A stretch of DNA of 64,000 nt from Paraglaciecola arctica BSs20135 (GTDB lineage Bacteria; Pseudomonadota; Gammaproteobacteria; Enterobacterales; Alteromonadaceae): the NCBI RefSeq assembly GCF_000314995.1, contig NZ_BAEO01000029.1:1-64000 (forward strand). Direction: 5' to 3'. The position numbers were made by a program, and so were the translations under genes. How positions within the stretch are numbered: the first letter of the stretch is position 1; every line of letters begins with the position of its first letter. Positions 28,514-37,222 of this stretch are shown here, in pieces. The notes beneath the pieces are model-generated. The model was not told where the DNA came from, did no database searches, and saw nothing but the letters and a program-made list of their open reading frames with translations.

Positions 28514-29626
28514 ATGGAAGACAGTACCGTTATGTCAACTGAGTTAAACGATTCAGAAGCCAAAGAGCTTAAGAAGCAAACAAAAATTGAAAAAGAAAAA
28601 AAGTCTCTAATAGAAAGATTGGAAGCTGGTAACTTTAAGCAATTACAAACTAAAGTAGCTTATATTCTCAATATATATCCAGAATCCAGAAATAGTGATA
28701 TCACTCTAGCATGGAAGTATTGGGAAACTTACCAGTCGACTATTTTTAATGGTGAATTTATTGATAAGAAAGATCTTTTCAAACTCGAACGACAAACCAA
28801 TATTGTTAGAGCTAGGGCGAAAATACAAAATGAATATAGGCTTTTTATGGCCAACGATGAAATACGTCGTTTTAGGATAAAAGCTGAGCTTAAAATGGTT
28901 GACTCTGTTCGTTCTGATGTTGCGCCAGCTATTAAGCAGGTCCATGTTTTCTCTGATGAAAGTGGTAAAAATCAAGATTATTTTGTTATTGGTTCTGTTT
29001 GGGTTTTAAAGGCTGTTGACCTCTTTATATTTAGTCAGAAGATAGATGAATGGAAATCAAGAAATGGTCTAACAGGGCGAGAAATTCACTTCAAGAAAAT
29101 TAGTAATGGTGATGTTGAACGGATTAAAAAATTTATAGATTTAATAAAGGCTAATTCTAGTTACCTTGGTTTTAAATATATTACTGTAAAGAATTCTGAA
29201 TTAAGAAGAAGCCAATCTGAAAAATTAAGAAAGCTACATGAAATACTTATTAGTAAGGGTGTTCAACATGAAGTCCAAAGTAACCGTATTTCAGAGAACT
29301 CTATTATTAAGGTTGCTTTAGACGATGAAAGTTCACTTGATGCAATCGCGCTTGAAGAACTAAGTGTCTGTATCAAAAATAATCTTGAGGAATCGAATTC
29401 AAAAAATGTTCGATTAGCAAACATCATTACCACTTCATCTCATTTGAGCAATTTCGTTCAAATAGCAGATTTAATTGCCTCAGCAATTGGCCGAACCTTA
29501 AATGAACCCGATACTCATGGTGCCAAAAAGGAGGTAGCTGAATACTTACTTCGTGAACTCTCCCTAACAATTTCAGATGAATATCTAGATTCGGATATGT
29601 CAGTGAGATTTGATATTAGAAAGTAA
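28514..29626 (+). CDS. DUF3800-domain protein with an extra N-terminal domain
   Basis: A 370-residue protein. The C-terminal half (about 135-355) has the DUF3800 layout: VFSDESGKNQDYFVIGSVWV with the Asp-Glu-Ser-Gly motif, REIHFKKIS with His, and NFVQIADLIASAIG near the end. DUF3800 is considered RNase-H-like and turns up in bacterial defence neighbourhoods, but no activity is established. The N-terminal 135 residues are charged and helical (KELKKQTKIEKEKKSLIERL), followed by a compact stretch with WKYWETYQSTIF; I do not recognise this part. It stands alone, with its own palindrome upstream, and converges on rpsO across a shared terminator. Confidence 0.72.
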   Translation: MEDSTVMSTELNDSEAKELKKQTKIEKEKKSLIERLEAGNFKQLQTKVAYILNIYPESRNSDITLAWKYWETYQSTIFNGEFIDKKDLFKLERQTNIVRARAKIQNEYRLFMANDEIRRFRIKAELKMVDSVRSDVAPAIKQVHVFSDESGKNQDYFVIGSVWVLKAVDLFIFSQKIDEWKSRNGLTGREIHFKKISNGDVERIKKFIDLIKANSSYLGFKYITVKNSELRRSQSEKLRKLHEILISKGVQHEVQSNRISENSIIKVALDDESSLDAIALEELSVCIKNNLEESNSKNVRLANIITTSSHLSNFVQIADLIASAIGRTLNEPDTHGAKKEVAEYLLRELSLTISDEYLDSDMSVRFDIRK

Positions 29627-29690
29627 TTTTGCCGCCACCAAATAAAAAACGCGTCAAATAACTCATTAAAAACAATAAATTCCAGACATA

Positions 29691-29716
29691 AAAAAAGACG
29701 CTTTCGCGTCTTTTTT
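29691..29716. terminator. Bidirectional terminator between the DUF3800 gene and rpsO
   Basis: AAAAAAGACGC / GCGTCTTTTTT with a TTTC loop gives an 11-bp stem with T-runs on both strands, serving both convergent genes. Because it closes rpsO here, transcription is not expected to continue to a pnp gene in this direction. Confidence 0.9.
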
Positions 29717-29731
29717 AAAGCTTAAATCGAA

Positions 29732-30001
29732 TTAACGACGTAGGCCTAAACGTTTAATAAGATCTTGATAACGTTCAACGTTTTTACCTTTAAGGTAATC
29801 AAGCAACTTACGACGTTGGCTAACCATGCGAAGAAGTCCACGACGTGAGTGGTGATCTTTCTTATGATCCGCAAAGTGACCTTGTAATTTGTTGATGTTA
29901 TGAGTTAACAAAGCAACTTGAACTTCAGGTGAACCTGTATCGCCTTCTTTAACTGCATACTCAGCAAGGATTGTTGCTGTTTCTTGTGTACTTAGTGACA
30001 T
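29732..30001 (-). CDS. rpsO: 30S ribosomal protein S15
   Basis: An 89-residue primary 16S rRNA-binding protein of the small-subunit platform. The start at 30001 gives [20 protein letters not shown], the standard S15 N-terminus; an in-frame ATG four codons earlier is ignored. [20 protein letters not shown] is the conserved RNA-binding helix region. It follows truB after 146 bp, as in E. coli, but the next gene in order is not pnp. Confidence 0.98.
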   Translation of the reverse strand: MSLSTQETATILAEYAVKEGDTGSPEVQVALLTHNINKLQGHFADHKKDHHSRRGLLRMVSQRRKLLDYLKGKNVERYQDLIKRLGLRR

Positions 30002-30147
30002 AATTGTCTCCAATAAATAAGAGTTTAAAGATACAACTCGCCAATCACTAATTCAGCGAGTCAAAAAGAGCGCGTATTATAGCGATGCCAAACTTAATAA
30101 CAAGTTTTATATCGCCAATTATCACACTTATACGAAGTCGAATATTT

Positions 30148-31107
30148 TTAGCTATAAACAACAGAACGTTTAGGCGCGATCTTAGCGTCAGCATCTATAA
30201 AGCCTACACCTAAAAATAATCCACTTTCCTTGCTATACGCTCGGATTAAGGACTCTTCTGGGTATTCAGTTCCTCCCCAAAAATTAACTGGGTTACCATT
30301 TCTAAAGAAACCTTCAGCGATTAGGTCTAACTCAACTGAATCTAGAGTTTTTACCGCAGAATCCATAGGCATTAATAACTGATCCATGGCTGTGAATGTT
30401 TCGTCATCTAATAAATCTGCCGTCTCATTATCTATCTCATCTCTGAGCGCTTGTAATGCTTCCATTGTCATCATTCTATCTGCTGGGTAATCAGTCACTT
30501 GGGTACGATGTAACTTACTCACATAAGCCCCACAACCTAAAAGCTGGCCAAGATCATCTACCAAAGAACGAATATAAGTCCCTTTACTACTGTGCACTGT
30601 CATATCCACTTCATCCACTTCAAATCTATCAATGGATAAGCTAAATATTGTAATGTCGCGGGCTTCTCTTGGTATATCAATGCCTTGACGGGCATAAAAA
30701 TACAAAGGTTTACCTTGATGTTTTAACGCTGAAAACATCGAAGGCACTTGTTTAATAGGCCCTTTAAATTGCTCACATGCCTCAACTAATTGCGCTTCAG
30801 TCACATTGACGGGATGAGTTTCAACCACCTCACCATCGGCATCTGAAGTAGTAGTACGTACTCCAAGCTTAGCCGTAACTTGGTAAGTTTTATCTGTGTC
30901 CAATAAAAACTGCGAGAACTTAGTTGCTTCACCTAAACAAATGGGCAACATACCTGTCGCAAGAGGATCTAAAGCGCCAGTATGACCAGCTTTCGCCGCA
31001 TTAAACATACGTTTAACTTGTTGTAATGCGTGGTTAGATGACAGGCCTAAGCCTTTATTCAGCAATATAATGCCGTTAACGGCACGACCTTTTCTTTTTC
31101 TGGCCAT
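30148..31107 (-). CDS. truB: tRNA pseudouridine(55) synthase TruB
   Basis: Makes the T-loop pseudouridine at position 55 of tRNAs. A 319-residue protein with [20 protein letters not shown], then the catalytic motif [15 protein letters not shown] (catalytic Asp in the ALDPLA segment), [17 protein letters not shown] and [15 protein letters not shown]. The C-terminal PUA-like region is present. It lies 15 bp downstream of rbfA. An acidic insertion around residues 215-245 ([20 protein letters not shown]) looks longer than usual. Confidence 0.96.
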   Translation of the reverse strand: MARKRKGRAVNGIILLNKGLGLSSNHALQQVKRMFNAAKAGHTGALDPLATGMLPICLGEATKFSQFLLDTDKTYQVTAKLGVRTTTSDADGEVVETHPVNVTEAQLVEACEQFKGPIKQVPSMFSALKHQGKPLYFYARQGIDIPREARDITIFSLSIDRFEVDEVDMTVHSSKGTYIRSLVDDLGQLLGCGAYVSKLHRTQVTDYPADRMMTMEALQALRDEIDNETADLLDDETFTAMDQLLMPMDSAVKTLDSVELDLIAEGFFRNGNPVNFWGGTEYPEESLIRAYSKESGLFLGVGFIDADAKIAPKRSVVYS

Positions 31108-31122
31108 ATTTTTGTCTTTAAC

Positions 31123-31551
31123 CTACTTTTGATCGTCTGTGTCTGACTCTTGATCGTCAAGAGTACGACCTGCAAGTTTAGCTCGTTCTTCATCTTTGTT
31201 TAATGTATCACTCACTAAGTTTGAGATACGTATACCTTCAGCCAAAGAGCCATCTCGAACAAATTTCACTGCGGGAACCGCGCGCATACGCATACGGCTT
31301 GCCAATAAAGTACGGATAAAGCCTTTGTTATCATCAAGAATAGTCAAATAATTTTTGAGTTGTTCTTCATCATTTTCGAAAAATGTCACGTAAATTTTAG
31401 CATGGGCTAAATCCCGTGATACTTCCACACCAGAAACCGTCACCATACCAAGGCGAGGATCTCGATTCTTAAACTCATTTTGTAGAATACTGGCGATTTC
31501 TTTGTGAATTTGTTGACCGACTCTGTCGGTACGTGAAAATTCTCTAGCCAT
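31123..31551 (-). CDS. rbfA: Ribosome-binding factor A
   Basis: A 142-residue single KH-domain protein that binds the 16S rRNA helix 1 region during 30S maturation, important in the cold. It starts with REFSRTDRVGQQIHKEIASI and has VTVSGVEVSRDLAHAKIYVT and the C-terminal LRMRAVPAVKFVRDGS pattern, followed by an acidic tail. It lies between infB and truB as in E. coli, but a strong hairpin separates it from infB. Confidence 0.95.
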   Translation of the reverse strand: MAREFSRTDRVGQQIHKEIASILQNEFKNRDPRLGMVTVSGVEVSRDLAHAKIYVTFFENDEEQLKNYLTILDDNKGFIRTLLASRMRMRAVPAVKFVRDGSLAEGIRISNLVSDTLNKDEERAKLAGRTLDDQESDTDDQK

Positions 31552-31591
31552 GTTAATTTCTCCTGATACCTAAGGTATCTTTTCACAAACA

Positions 31592-31615
31592 AAACGGAGG
31601 CCGTAGCCTCCGTTT
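31592..31615 (-). terminator. Hairpin between infB and rbfA, possible partial terminator
   Basis: A 10-bp perfect stem AAACGGAGGC / GCCTCCGTTT with a 4-nt loop. In the sense of transcription (minus strand) it is followed by TTTTGTTTGTG. It lies inside the operon, so it could attenuate rbfA-truB-rpsO or protect and process the mRNA. Confidence 0.6.
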
Positions 31616-31653
31616 ATTCTTATAAGCTAATAGCTGCTGAACCTATACCAAAT

Positions 31654-34254
31654 TTACAGTTCGCGCTTAACTTCAACGGTTTCAAATACTTCGATTTGGT
31701 CACCGACTTTAACGTCATTGTAATTTTTCACGCCGATACCACATTCCACCCCATTACGGACTTCTTGTGCATCGTCTTTAAAGCGTCTCAATGACTCAAG
31801 CTCACCTTCATAAATGACAATATTGTCACGTAATACACGGATAGGACTGCTACGTTTAACAATACCTTCTGTGACCATACAACCAGCGATCGCACCAATT
31901 TTAGGCGATTTGAATACATCACGTACTTCGGCTAAACCAATAATCTCTTGTCTGAATTCAGGAGCCAACATACCGCTCATGGCCGCCTTAACTTCATCAA
32001 TCAATTGATAAATAATGCTGTAGTAACGTAAATCAATCTCTTCAGTATCTATTACTTTACGAGCAGAGGCATCAGCACGAACGTTAAAACCAACCACTAT
32101 TGCGCCTGAAGCGGCAGCTAAACTTGCGTCAGTTTCAGTAATACCACCAACACCGCTACCAACAATGTTCACTTTCACTTCATCAGTCGACAATTTGGTC
32201 AAAGATTCAGATATTGCTTGAACAGAACCTTGAACATCGGCTTTAAGTACAACATTTAACTCGCTAACATCGCCAGCTTCCATATTGGCAAACATATTTT
32301 CTAGCTTAGCTTTTTGCTGTTTGGCTAATTTTAGTTCACGTTGTTTGGTATGACGTTTAGTGGCTACTTCACGTGCTTTACGCTCGTCTTGTACCACAAT
32401 CGCATTTTCACCAGCAATAGGCACCCCTGATAAACCAAGGATTTCTACAGGTGTAGATGGGCCTGCGACTTTTACATCCTTACCATTTTCATCTCGCATA
32501 GCTCGAATACGACCGTATTCTTCACCACATAACATGATGTCACCAGCACGAAGTTCACCTTCTTGGATAAGCACAGATGCAACCGGACCACGACCTTTAT
32601 CTAGGCGTGATTCAATAACTATACCTTTAGCAGGGCCATTAGGTACTGCTTGTAAATCAAGTAACTCGGCTTGTAGGCTAATGGCTTCTAATAACTCATC
32701 CACCCCTTGACCAGTTTTAGCTGAGACGTAAACAAACTGGTGTTCACCGCCCCACTCTTCTGAAATCACTTCAATTTGCGATAATTCAGTTTTCACTCGG
32801 TCTAAGTCAGCAGATTCTTTATCAACTTTGTTAACCGCAACAATTAAGGGTACACCTGCAGCTTTTGCATGTTGTACTGCTTCTTTTGTTTGTGGCATAA
32901 CACCATCATCAGCAGCAACAACCAAAATAACGATATCAGTGGCAACGGCACCACGGGCACGCATAGCGGTAAACGCGGCGTGACCAGGTGTATCCAAAAA
33001 TGCGATACGGCCGTTAGCTGTTTCTACACTATAAGCACCAATATGTTGGGTAATACCACCGGCTTCACCGTCTGCAACTTTAGCGCGACGAATGTAATCA
33101 AGCAGTGACGTTTTACCGTGGTCAACATGGCCCATTATTGTAACAACAGGAGCTCTAGAAGACTTTTCGCCACCAGAAGCGTCAGCAATTAATTCATCTT
33201 CAAGTGCGTTATCGTTAACCAATTCATATTTGTGACCCATTTCTTCCACTACTAATACAGCAGTTTCTTGGTCAAGTACGTGGTTGATTGTAACCATTTC
33301 GCCCATTTTCATTAGAGCTTTAATTACTTCAGTGGCTTTAATAGCGAGTTTGCTACCTAGTTCACTTACTGTAATGGTTTCGCCCAAACGAACAACACGC
33401 TCAACTGGCTGTGCAGGTTTATTAAATGCATGTTTCAGATCTGAACCAGCATGTTTCTTAGATTTTTTACGTCTACGGCCACCAAGTTCAGTTTTAATAT
33501 CATCTGCATCTTCAGCTTCTTGCGCGTAACGGTTTGAGTGAACGTGCACTTCTTCTTTTTCTTGCTTCTTACGACGCTCTTCTTCTTCCTTCCAGCGACG
33601 TGAATTTTCTGCAGCAAGCTTTTTAGCTTCTTCTGCCGCATTTTTTGCATCTAACTCAAGTTTGCGTTGAATTTCTTCATCTTGGGTCTTGCGAAGTTTT
33701 TCAGCTTCAGCACGATTACGCTCTTGCTCAGCTTTTTCTTCTGGACTTAGAGCCGACTCTTCAGCAGCACGAACTTCTTTAGCTTTTTCAGCACGAGCAG
33801 CACGTTCAGCATCGGCTTTAGCTTTAGCTTCAGCGACTTTTTGTGCTTTTTCTTCAGCAGCCAATTTGGCTTTTTCAGCGGCTTGCTTTTCAGCTTCCAG
33901 CATAGCTTGCTGTTCTTCAGCTAAACGTTTGGCTTCTTCTTCAGCCATTGTGGCTTCTTCAACATCAGAACGCTTCACGTAAGTACGCTTTTTACGTACT
34001 TCAACTGTCACACCTTTAGACTTACCAACACTCAAGGTACTAGTAGTCTTACGTTGTAACGTCATACGTTTAGGCCCTTCTGAGCCTGAACCGCCGTGTT
34101 GTTTACTTAAAAAATCTAATAATATGCGCTTTTCGTCTTCTGTTACATCAGCGTCGGCAACTTTATCAATACCGGCACTTTTAAATTGCTGAACCAAACG
34201 GTCAACGGTCGTACCTATATCGGTGGCAAGTTTTTCTATGGATACTTCTGCCAT
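31654..34254 (-). CDS. infB: Translation initiation factor IF-2
   Basis: The GTPase that recruits initiator tRNA to the ribosome. The 866-residue protein has an IF2-N domain ([20 protein letters not shown]), a long Ala/Glu/Lys-rich helical linker (about 95-240, source of several accidental antisense frames), the second IF2-N domain, the G domain with [20 protein letters not shown] and NKVD, and the C-terminal domains ending [12 protein letters not shown]. It lies 21 bp downstream of nusA. Its tRNA partner is encoded at the head of the same operon. Confidence 0.98.
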   Translation of the reverse strand: MAEVSIEKLATDIGTTVDRLVQQFKSAGIDKVADADVTEDEKRILLDFLSKQHGGSGSEGPKRMTLQRKTTSTLSVGKSKGVTVEVRKKRTYVKRSDVEEATMAEEEAKRLAEEQQAMLEAEKQAAEKAKLAAEEKAQKVAEAKAKADAERAARAEKAKEVRAAEESALSPEEKAEQERNRAEAEKLRKTQDEEIQRKLELDAKNAAEEAKKLAAENSRRWKEEEERRKKQEKEEVHVHSNRYAQEAEDADDIKTELGGRRRKKSKKHAGSDLKHAFNKPAQPVERVVRLGETITVSELGSKLAIKATEVIKALMKMGEMVTINHVLDQETAVLVVEEMGHKYELVNDNALEDELIADASGGEKSSRAPVVTIMGHVDHGKTSLLDYIRRAKVADGEAGGITQHIGAYSVETANGRIAFLDTPGHAAFTAMRARGAVATDIVILVVAADDGVMPQTKEAVQHAKAAGVPLIVAVNKVDKESADLDRVKTELSQIEVISEEWGGEHQFVYVSAKTGQGVDELLEAISLQAELLDLQAVPNGPAKGIVIESRLDKGRGPVASVLIQEGELRAGDIMLCGEEYGRIRAMRDENGKDVKVAGPSTPVEILGLSGVPIAGENAIVVQDERKAREVATKRHTKQRELKLAKQQKAKLENMFANMEAGDVSELNVVLKADVQGSVQAISESLTKLSTDEVKVNIVGSGVGGITETDASLAAASGAIVVGFNVRADASARKVIDTEEIDLRYYSIIYQLIDEVKAAMSGMLAPEFRQEIIGLAEVRDVFKSPKIGAIAGCMVTEGIVKRSSPIRVLRDNIVIYEGELESLRRFKDDAQEVRNGVECGIGVKNYNDVKVGDQIEVFETVEVKREL

Positions 34255-34275
34255 ATGGGAATTCCTCCTGTTGAC

Positions 34276-35769
34276 CTATTCTTCGTTAAACCAAACGATA
34301 TTACGAGCAGCCATGATTAATTCACCGGCTTTCTCATCGCTTAATTCTTCTATATCTGAAATCTCATCGGTACCCTGTTCTGCAAGGCCTTCAAGATCGG
34401 TAATGCCGCGACTTGCTAATGTATAGGCAACATGTCTGTCCATACCTTCAAGATTTAACAGCTCATCTTTAGGCTCTGCAGCTTCAAGTGTTTCTTCAGT
34501 CGCTAATGCACGAGTCGTTAAAGTCGCACGAGCACGATTTCGTAGCTCTTCGACCATCTCTTCCTCTAATCCTTCGATGTCGAGCAATTCGTTGATAGGC
34601 ACATAAGCTATTTCTTCAAGTGTAGTGAAACCTTCATCCACTAAAATAGAAGCAAAATCTTCGTCAATATCTAAACCTGAAGTAAATACAGTTAAGACTT
34701 TAGCGTTTTCTTCTTCATGTTTGGATGCTAAGTCTTCTACTGTCATGACATTCAATTCCCAGCCTGTTAGTTGGCTAGCTAATCGAACGTTTTGACCACT
34801 ACGACCAATGGCTTGCGCCAAATTGTCTGCTTCGACAGCTACATCCATTGAATGTTTGTCTTCATCAACAACAATAGATGCAACTTCTGCTGGTGCCATG
34901 GCATTAATAACAAATTGCGCAGGATTATCATCCCAAAGCACAATATCAACACGCTCACCGCTAAGTTCGCCAGATACGGCTTGCACACGAGAACCACGCA
35001 TACCAACACAGGCACCAACTGGGTCTAAACGTTTGTCGTTAGTTTTAACGGCAATTTTAGCTCTTGAACCTGGGTCGCGAGCCGCAGCTTTAATTTCTAA
35101 TGTTTCTTCTGCAATTTCCGGCACTTCAATGCGGAACAACTCAACCAGCATATCTGGATGCGTTCGGCTTATAAATAACTGAGCACCGCGAGCTTCTGGA
35201 CGAATAACGTAAAGTAAACCACGTACTCTGTCGCCGGGGCGGAATGTTTCACGAGGTAACATATCGTCGCGGTAAATAACACCTTCAGCGTTATTACCTA
35301 AATCAACAATGACATTATCACGATTAACTTTCTTAACTGTACCTGTGACCAGTTCGCCAACGCGTTCTTCATATTCTGCTAATACCTGATCGCGTTCAGC
35401 TTCACGTACTTTTTGAACGATAACTTGTTTAGCTGTTTGTGTAGTGATCCGGTCAAACGCGATAGAATCAATTTGCTCTTCAACAAACTCACCCAACTGT
35501 TTATCAGGCTCATCTATCTGAGCAGCAGATAAAGACATTTCTGCCCTAGGGTTTTCTTGTTCGTGATCATCTGCTACCACTAACCAACGGCGAAAGGTGT
35601 CAAAACTTCCCGTTTCACGGTCGATACTAACTCGTACTTCGATTTCGCCTTCATTTTTCTTTTTGGTAGCGCTGGCGATAGCAAATTCTAACGCCTCGAA
35701 GATTTTTTCTCTTGGAACCTGTTTTTCGTTTGAAACGGCTTCAGCCACTAACAGAATTTCTTTATTCAT
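34276..35769 (-). CDS. nusA: Transcription termination/antitermination factor NusA
   Basis: A 497-residue RNA-polymerase-binding elongation factor. The N-terminal domain starts [20 protein letters not shown]. An S1 domain ([20 protein letters not shown]) and KH domains ([20 protein letters not shown], then [13 protein letters not shown]) follow. Two C-terminal acidic repeats with helix-hairpin-helix character (about 360-495) are present, as in gammaproteobacteria. It sits between rimP and infB with 51 and 21 bp spacing. Confidence 0.97.
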   Translation of the reverse strand: MNKEILLVAEAVSNEKQVPREKIFEALEFAIASATKKKNEGEIEVRVSIDRETGSFDTFRRWLVVADDHEQENPRAEMSLSAAQIDEPDKQLGEFVEEQIDSIAFDRITTQTAKQVIVQKVREAERDQVLAEYEERVGELVTGTVKKVNRDNVIVDLGNNAEGVIYRDDMLPRETFRPGDRVRGLLYVIRPEARGAQLFISRTHPDMLVELFRIEVPEIAEETLEIKAAARDPGSRAKIAVKTNDKRLDPVGACVGMRGSRVQAVSGELSGERVDIVLWDDNPAQFVINAMAPAEVASIVVDEDKHSMDVAVEADNLAQAIGRSGQNVRLASQLTGWELNVMTVEDLASKHEEENAKVLTVFTSGLDIDEDFASILVDEGFTTLEEIAYVPINELLDIEGLEEEMVEELRNRARATLTTRALATEETLEAAEPKDELLNLEGMDRHVAYTLASRGITDLEGLAEQGTDEISDIEELSDEKAGELIMAARNIVWFNEE

Positions 35770-35820
35770 TGTTGCCTCACTGATTACTCTTTCCGACAGT
35801 TCTTGTCAGGTCACCATTTT

Positions 35821-36279
35821 TTAATCAAAAGATGGGACTAGATTACCTTTCTCTATATTCGCAATAGCCAAAACATGTGTTTGGTTATCAATTTCTAATG
35901 TTAGATTGCCAGTTTCGCACGCCAACACTTTTCCTTTAAAATTACGTCTATCACCCATAGGTATTCTTAACTTAAGCGACACCACTTCACCTAAACATTC
36001 AAGATAGTGGGCTTCTTTAAATAAAGGTCTATCCATACCTGGAGATGATACCTCTAAGTTATATTCGGTACTAATAGGATCTTCAACATCTAGTACAGCG
36101 CTAGCCTGACGACTAACTTCGGCACAATGTTCAACACCAATACCGTCAGGATGATCAATAAAAATACGTAGCGTAGAATGTTTACCTGCGCGTAAAAACT
36201 CTACGCCCACCATCTCAAAGCCTAATGCTTCAACGGGTGCGGTTAACATATCCGTCAGCTTTTGTTCGAGTTGCGACAA
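35821..36279 (-). CDS. rimP: Ribosome maturation factor RimP
   Basis: A 152-residue 30S assembly factor. Motifs: GFEMVGVEFLRAGKHSTLRI, IDHPDGIGVEHCAEVSRQ, and EYNLEVSSPGMDRPLF, which is the family signature. First protein gene of the metY-rimP-nusA-infB operon. The tRNA terminator at 36343-36366 lies just upstream, so rimP is expressed by readthrough or a promoter in the 60-bp gap. Confidence 0.96.
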   Translation of the reverse strand: MSQLEQKLTDMLTAPVEALGFEMVGVEFLRAGKHSTLRIFIDHPDGIGVEHCAEVSRQASAVLDVEDPISTEYNLEVSSPGMDRPLFKEAHYLECLGEVVSLKLRIPMGDRRNFKGKVLACETGNLTLEIDNQTHVLAIANIEKGNLVPSFD

Positions 36280-36342
36280 TATCTTGCTCCAAAAACAAAA
36301 AAAGGGCCAAATGCCCAGAAATAAAATCGAAATTTAAAATAC

Positions 36343-36366
36343 AAAAAACCCCGTACAAGCGGGGTT
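36343..36366 (-). terminator. Terminator between the initiator tRNA and rimP
   Basis: Read on the minus strand: AACCCCG-CTTGTA-CGGGGTT followed by TTTT. It separates tRNA transcription from the downstream nusA operon, and partial readthrough would set their ratio. Confidence 0.8.
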
Positions 36367-36429
36367 ATTTGTTTCTGGACCCTAGTCCACTCATCTTACA
36401 AAAAACTGGCAAGTGCCAAGTTTTAAAAG

Positions 36430-36506
<77 letters not shown>

Positions 36507-36667
36507 CTTGAAATCTTCTTTGAGTGGGAAGCTAATGTTTCCTTCCTCTCCTCAAGTGGGGCGTATTATACATAGCAAACTAAGGCGCGCAAGGGGTTAA
36601 TACATATAAATACTAAAAAGATGTTTAACCGCTTAATTGCCGTACAATTCGTTGAATTTACCAACGA

Positions 36668-36690
36668 AAACACTCAATAATTGAGTGTTT
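36668..36690 (-). terminator. Hairpin downstream of the pterin dehydratase gene
   Basis: A perfect 11-bp inverted repeat AAACACTCAAT / ATTGAGTGTTT around a single base. On the minus strand it is followed by TCG and not by a T-run, so terminator strength is doubtful apart from the T's inside the stem. Confidence 0.45.
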
Positions 36691-36738
36691 CAGTAAAACT
36701 GCATGTAATTTCAAATAAAATAACCAAATTGCAGCGGC

Positions 36739-37044
36739 TTATTTAAATAATAATTCCATTTTTTCTGCAAGTTTAAAATCTAACTCACTTAATCCACCTA
36801 CATCATGAGTGGTAAGTTGTACTTCAACCTTATTGTAAACATTAAACCATTCAGGATGGTGGTTAAGCTTTTCAGCCCAAATAGCTATTTGTGACATCCA
36901 TCCAAAGGCACGGATAAAACTTTTAAATTTAAAGGTTTTCAGCAACTTTCCTTCACTTAGTTGCCATTGGTTTTGCTCTTCCAGACCTTCATTAATCTTT
37001 ACTAAGGCATCATTAATTTGTTCGGTACTATATTTGTCTACCAT
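36739..37044 (-). CDS. phhB: Pterin-4a-carbinolamine dehydratase
   Basis: Dehydrates 4a-hydroxytetrahydropterin to recycle the cofactor of aromatic amino acid hydroxylases. The ATG at 37044 gives 101 residues, close to the family size, starting [14 protein letters not shown]; the frame is open upstream to 37089 but that part looks unlike the family. The active-site signature [20 protein letters not shown] with two His, then [14 protein letters not shown], is complete. No phenylalanine hydroxylase gene is adjacent in the window. Confidence 0.93.
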   Translation of the reverse strand: MVDKYSTEQINDALVKINEGLEEQNQWQLSEGKLLKTFKFKSFIRAFGWMSQIAIWAEKLNHHPEWFNVYNKVEVQLTTHDVGGLSELDFKLAEKMELLFK

Positions 37045-37153
37045 TGTCAGGTTTCCTGTAATACTGATAAGGCAATAATCCTCCTCCATTCAAAGGATAA
37101 ATAAAAGGGGTAGTAGATAATTACAAATAGGCAATACGGAATAAGTTGTTTAC

Positions 37154-37182
37154 AAAAAAAAATCCCCGGACTAGCCGAGGAT
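37154..37182 (-). terminator. Intrinsic terminator of the TonB-dependent receptor gene
   Basis: Read on the minus strand: ATCCTCGG-CTAGT-CCGGGGAT, an 8-bp stem with one G-U pair, followed by nine T's, about 40 bp after the stop codon. Confidence 0.85.
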
Positions 37183-37222
37183 AATGTCTAACTTGAAGCA
37201 TTAGTCAAATGCTAGGCCCTAA

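Noticed and set aside
33284-33982. Several open frames on the + strand opposite infB, rich in Ala and Ser
   Set aside because: They mirror the Ala/Glu/Lys-rich linker and G-domain codons of IF-2; no ribosome-binding sites and no family resemblance.
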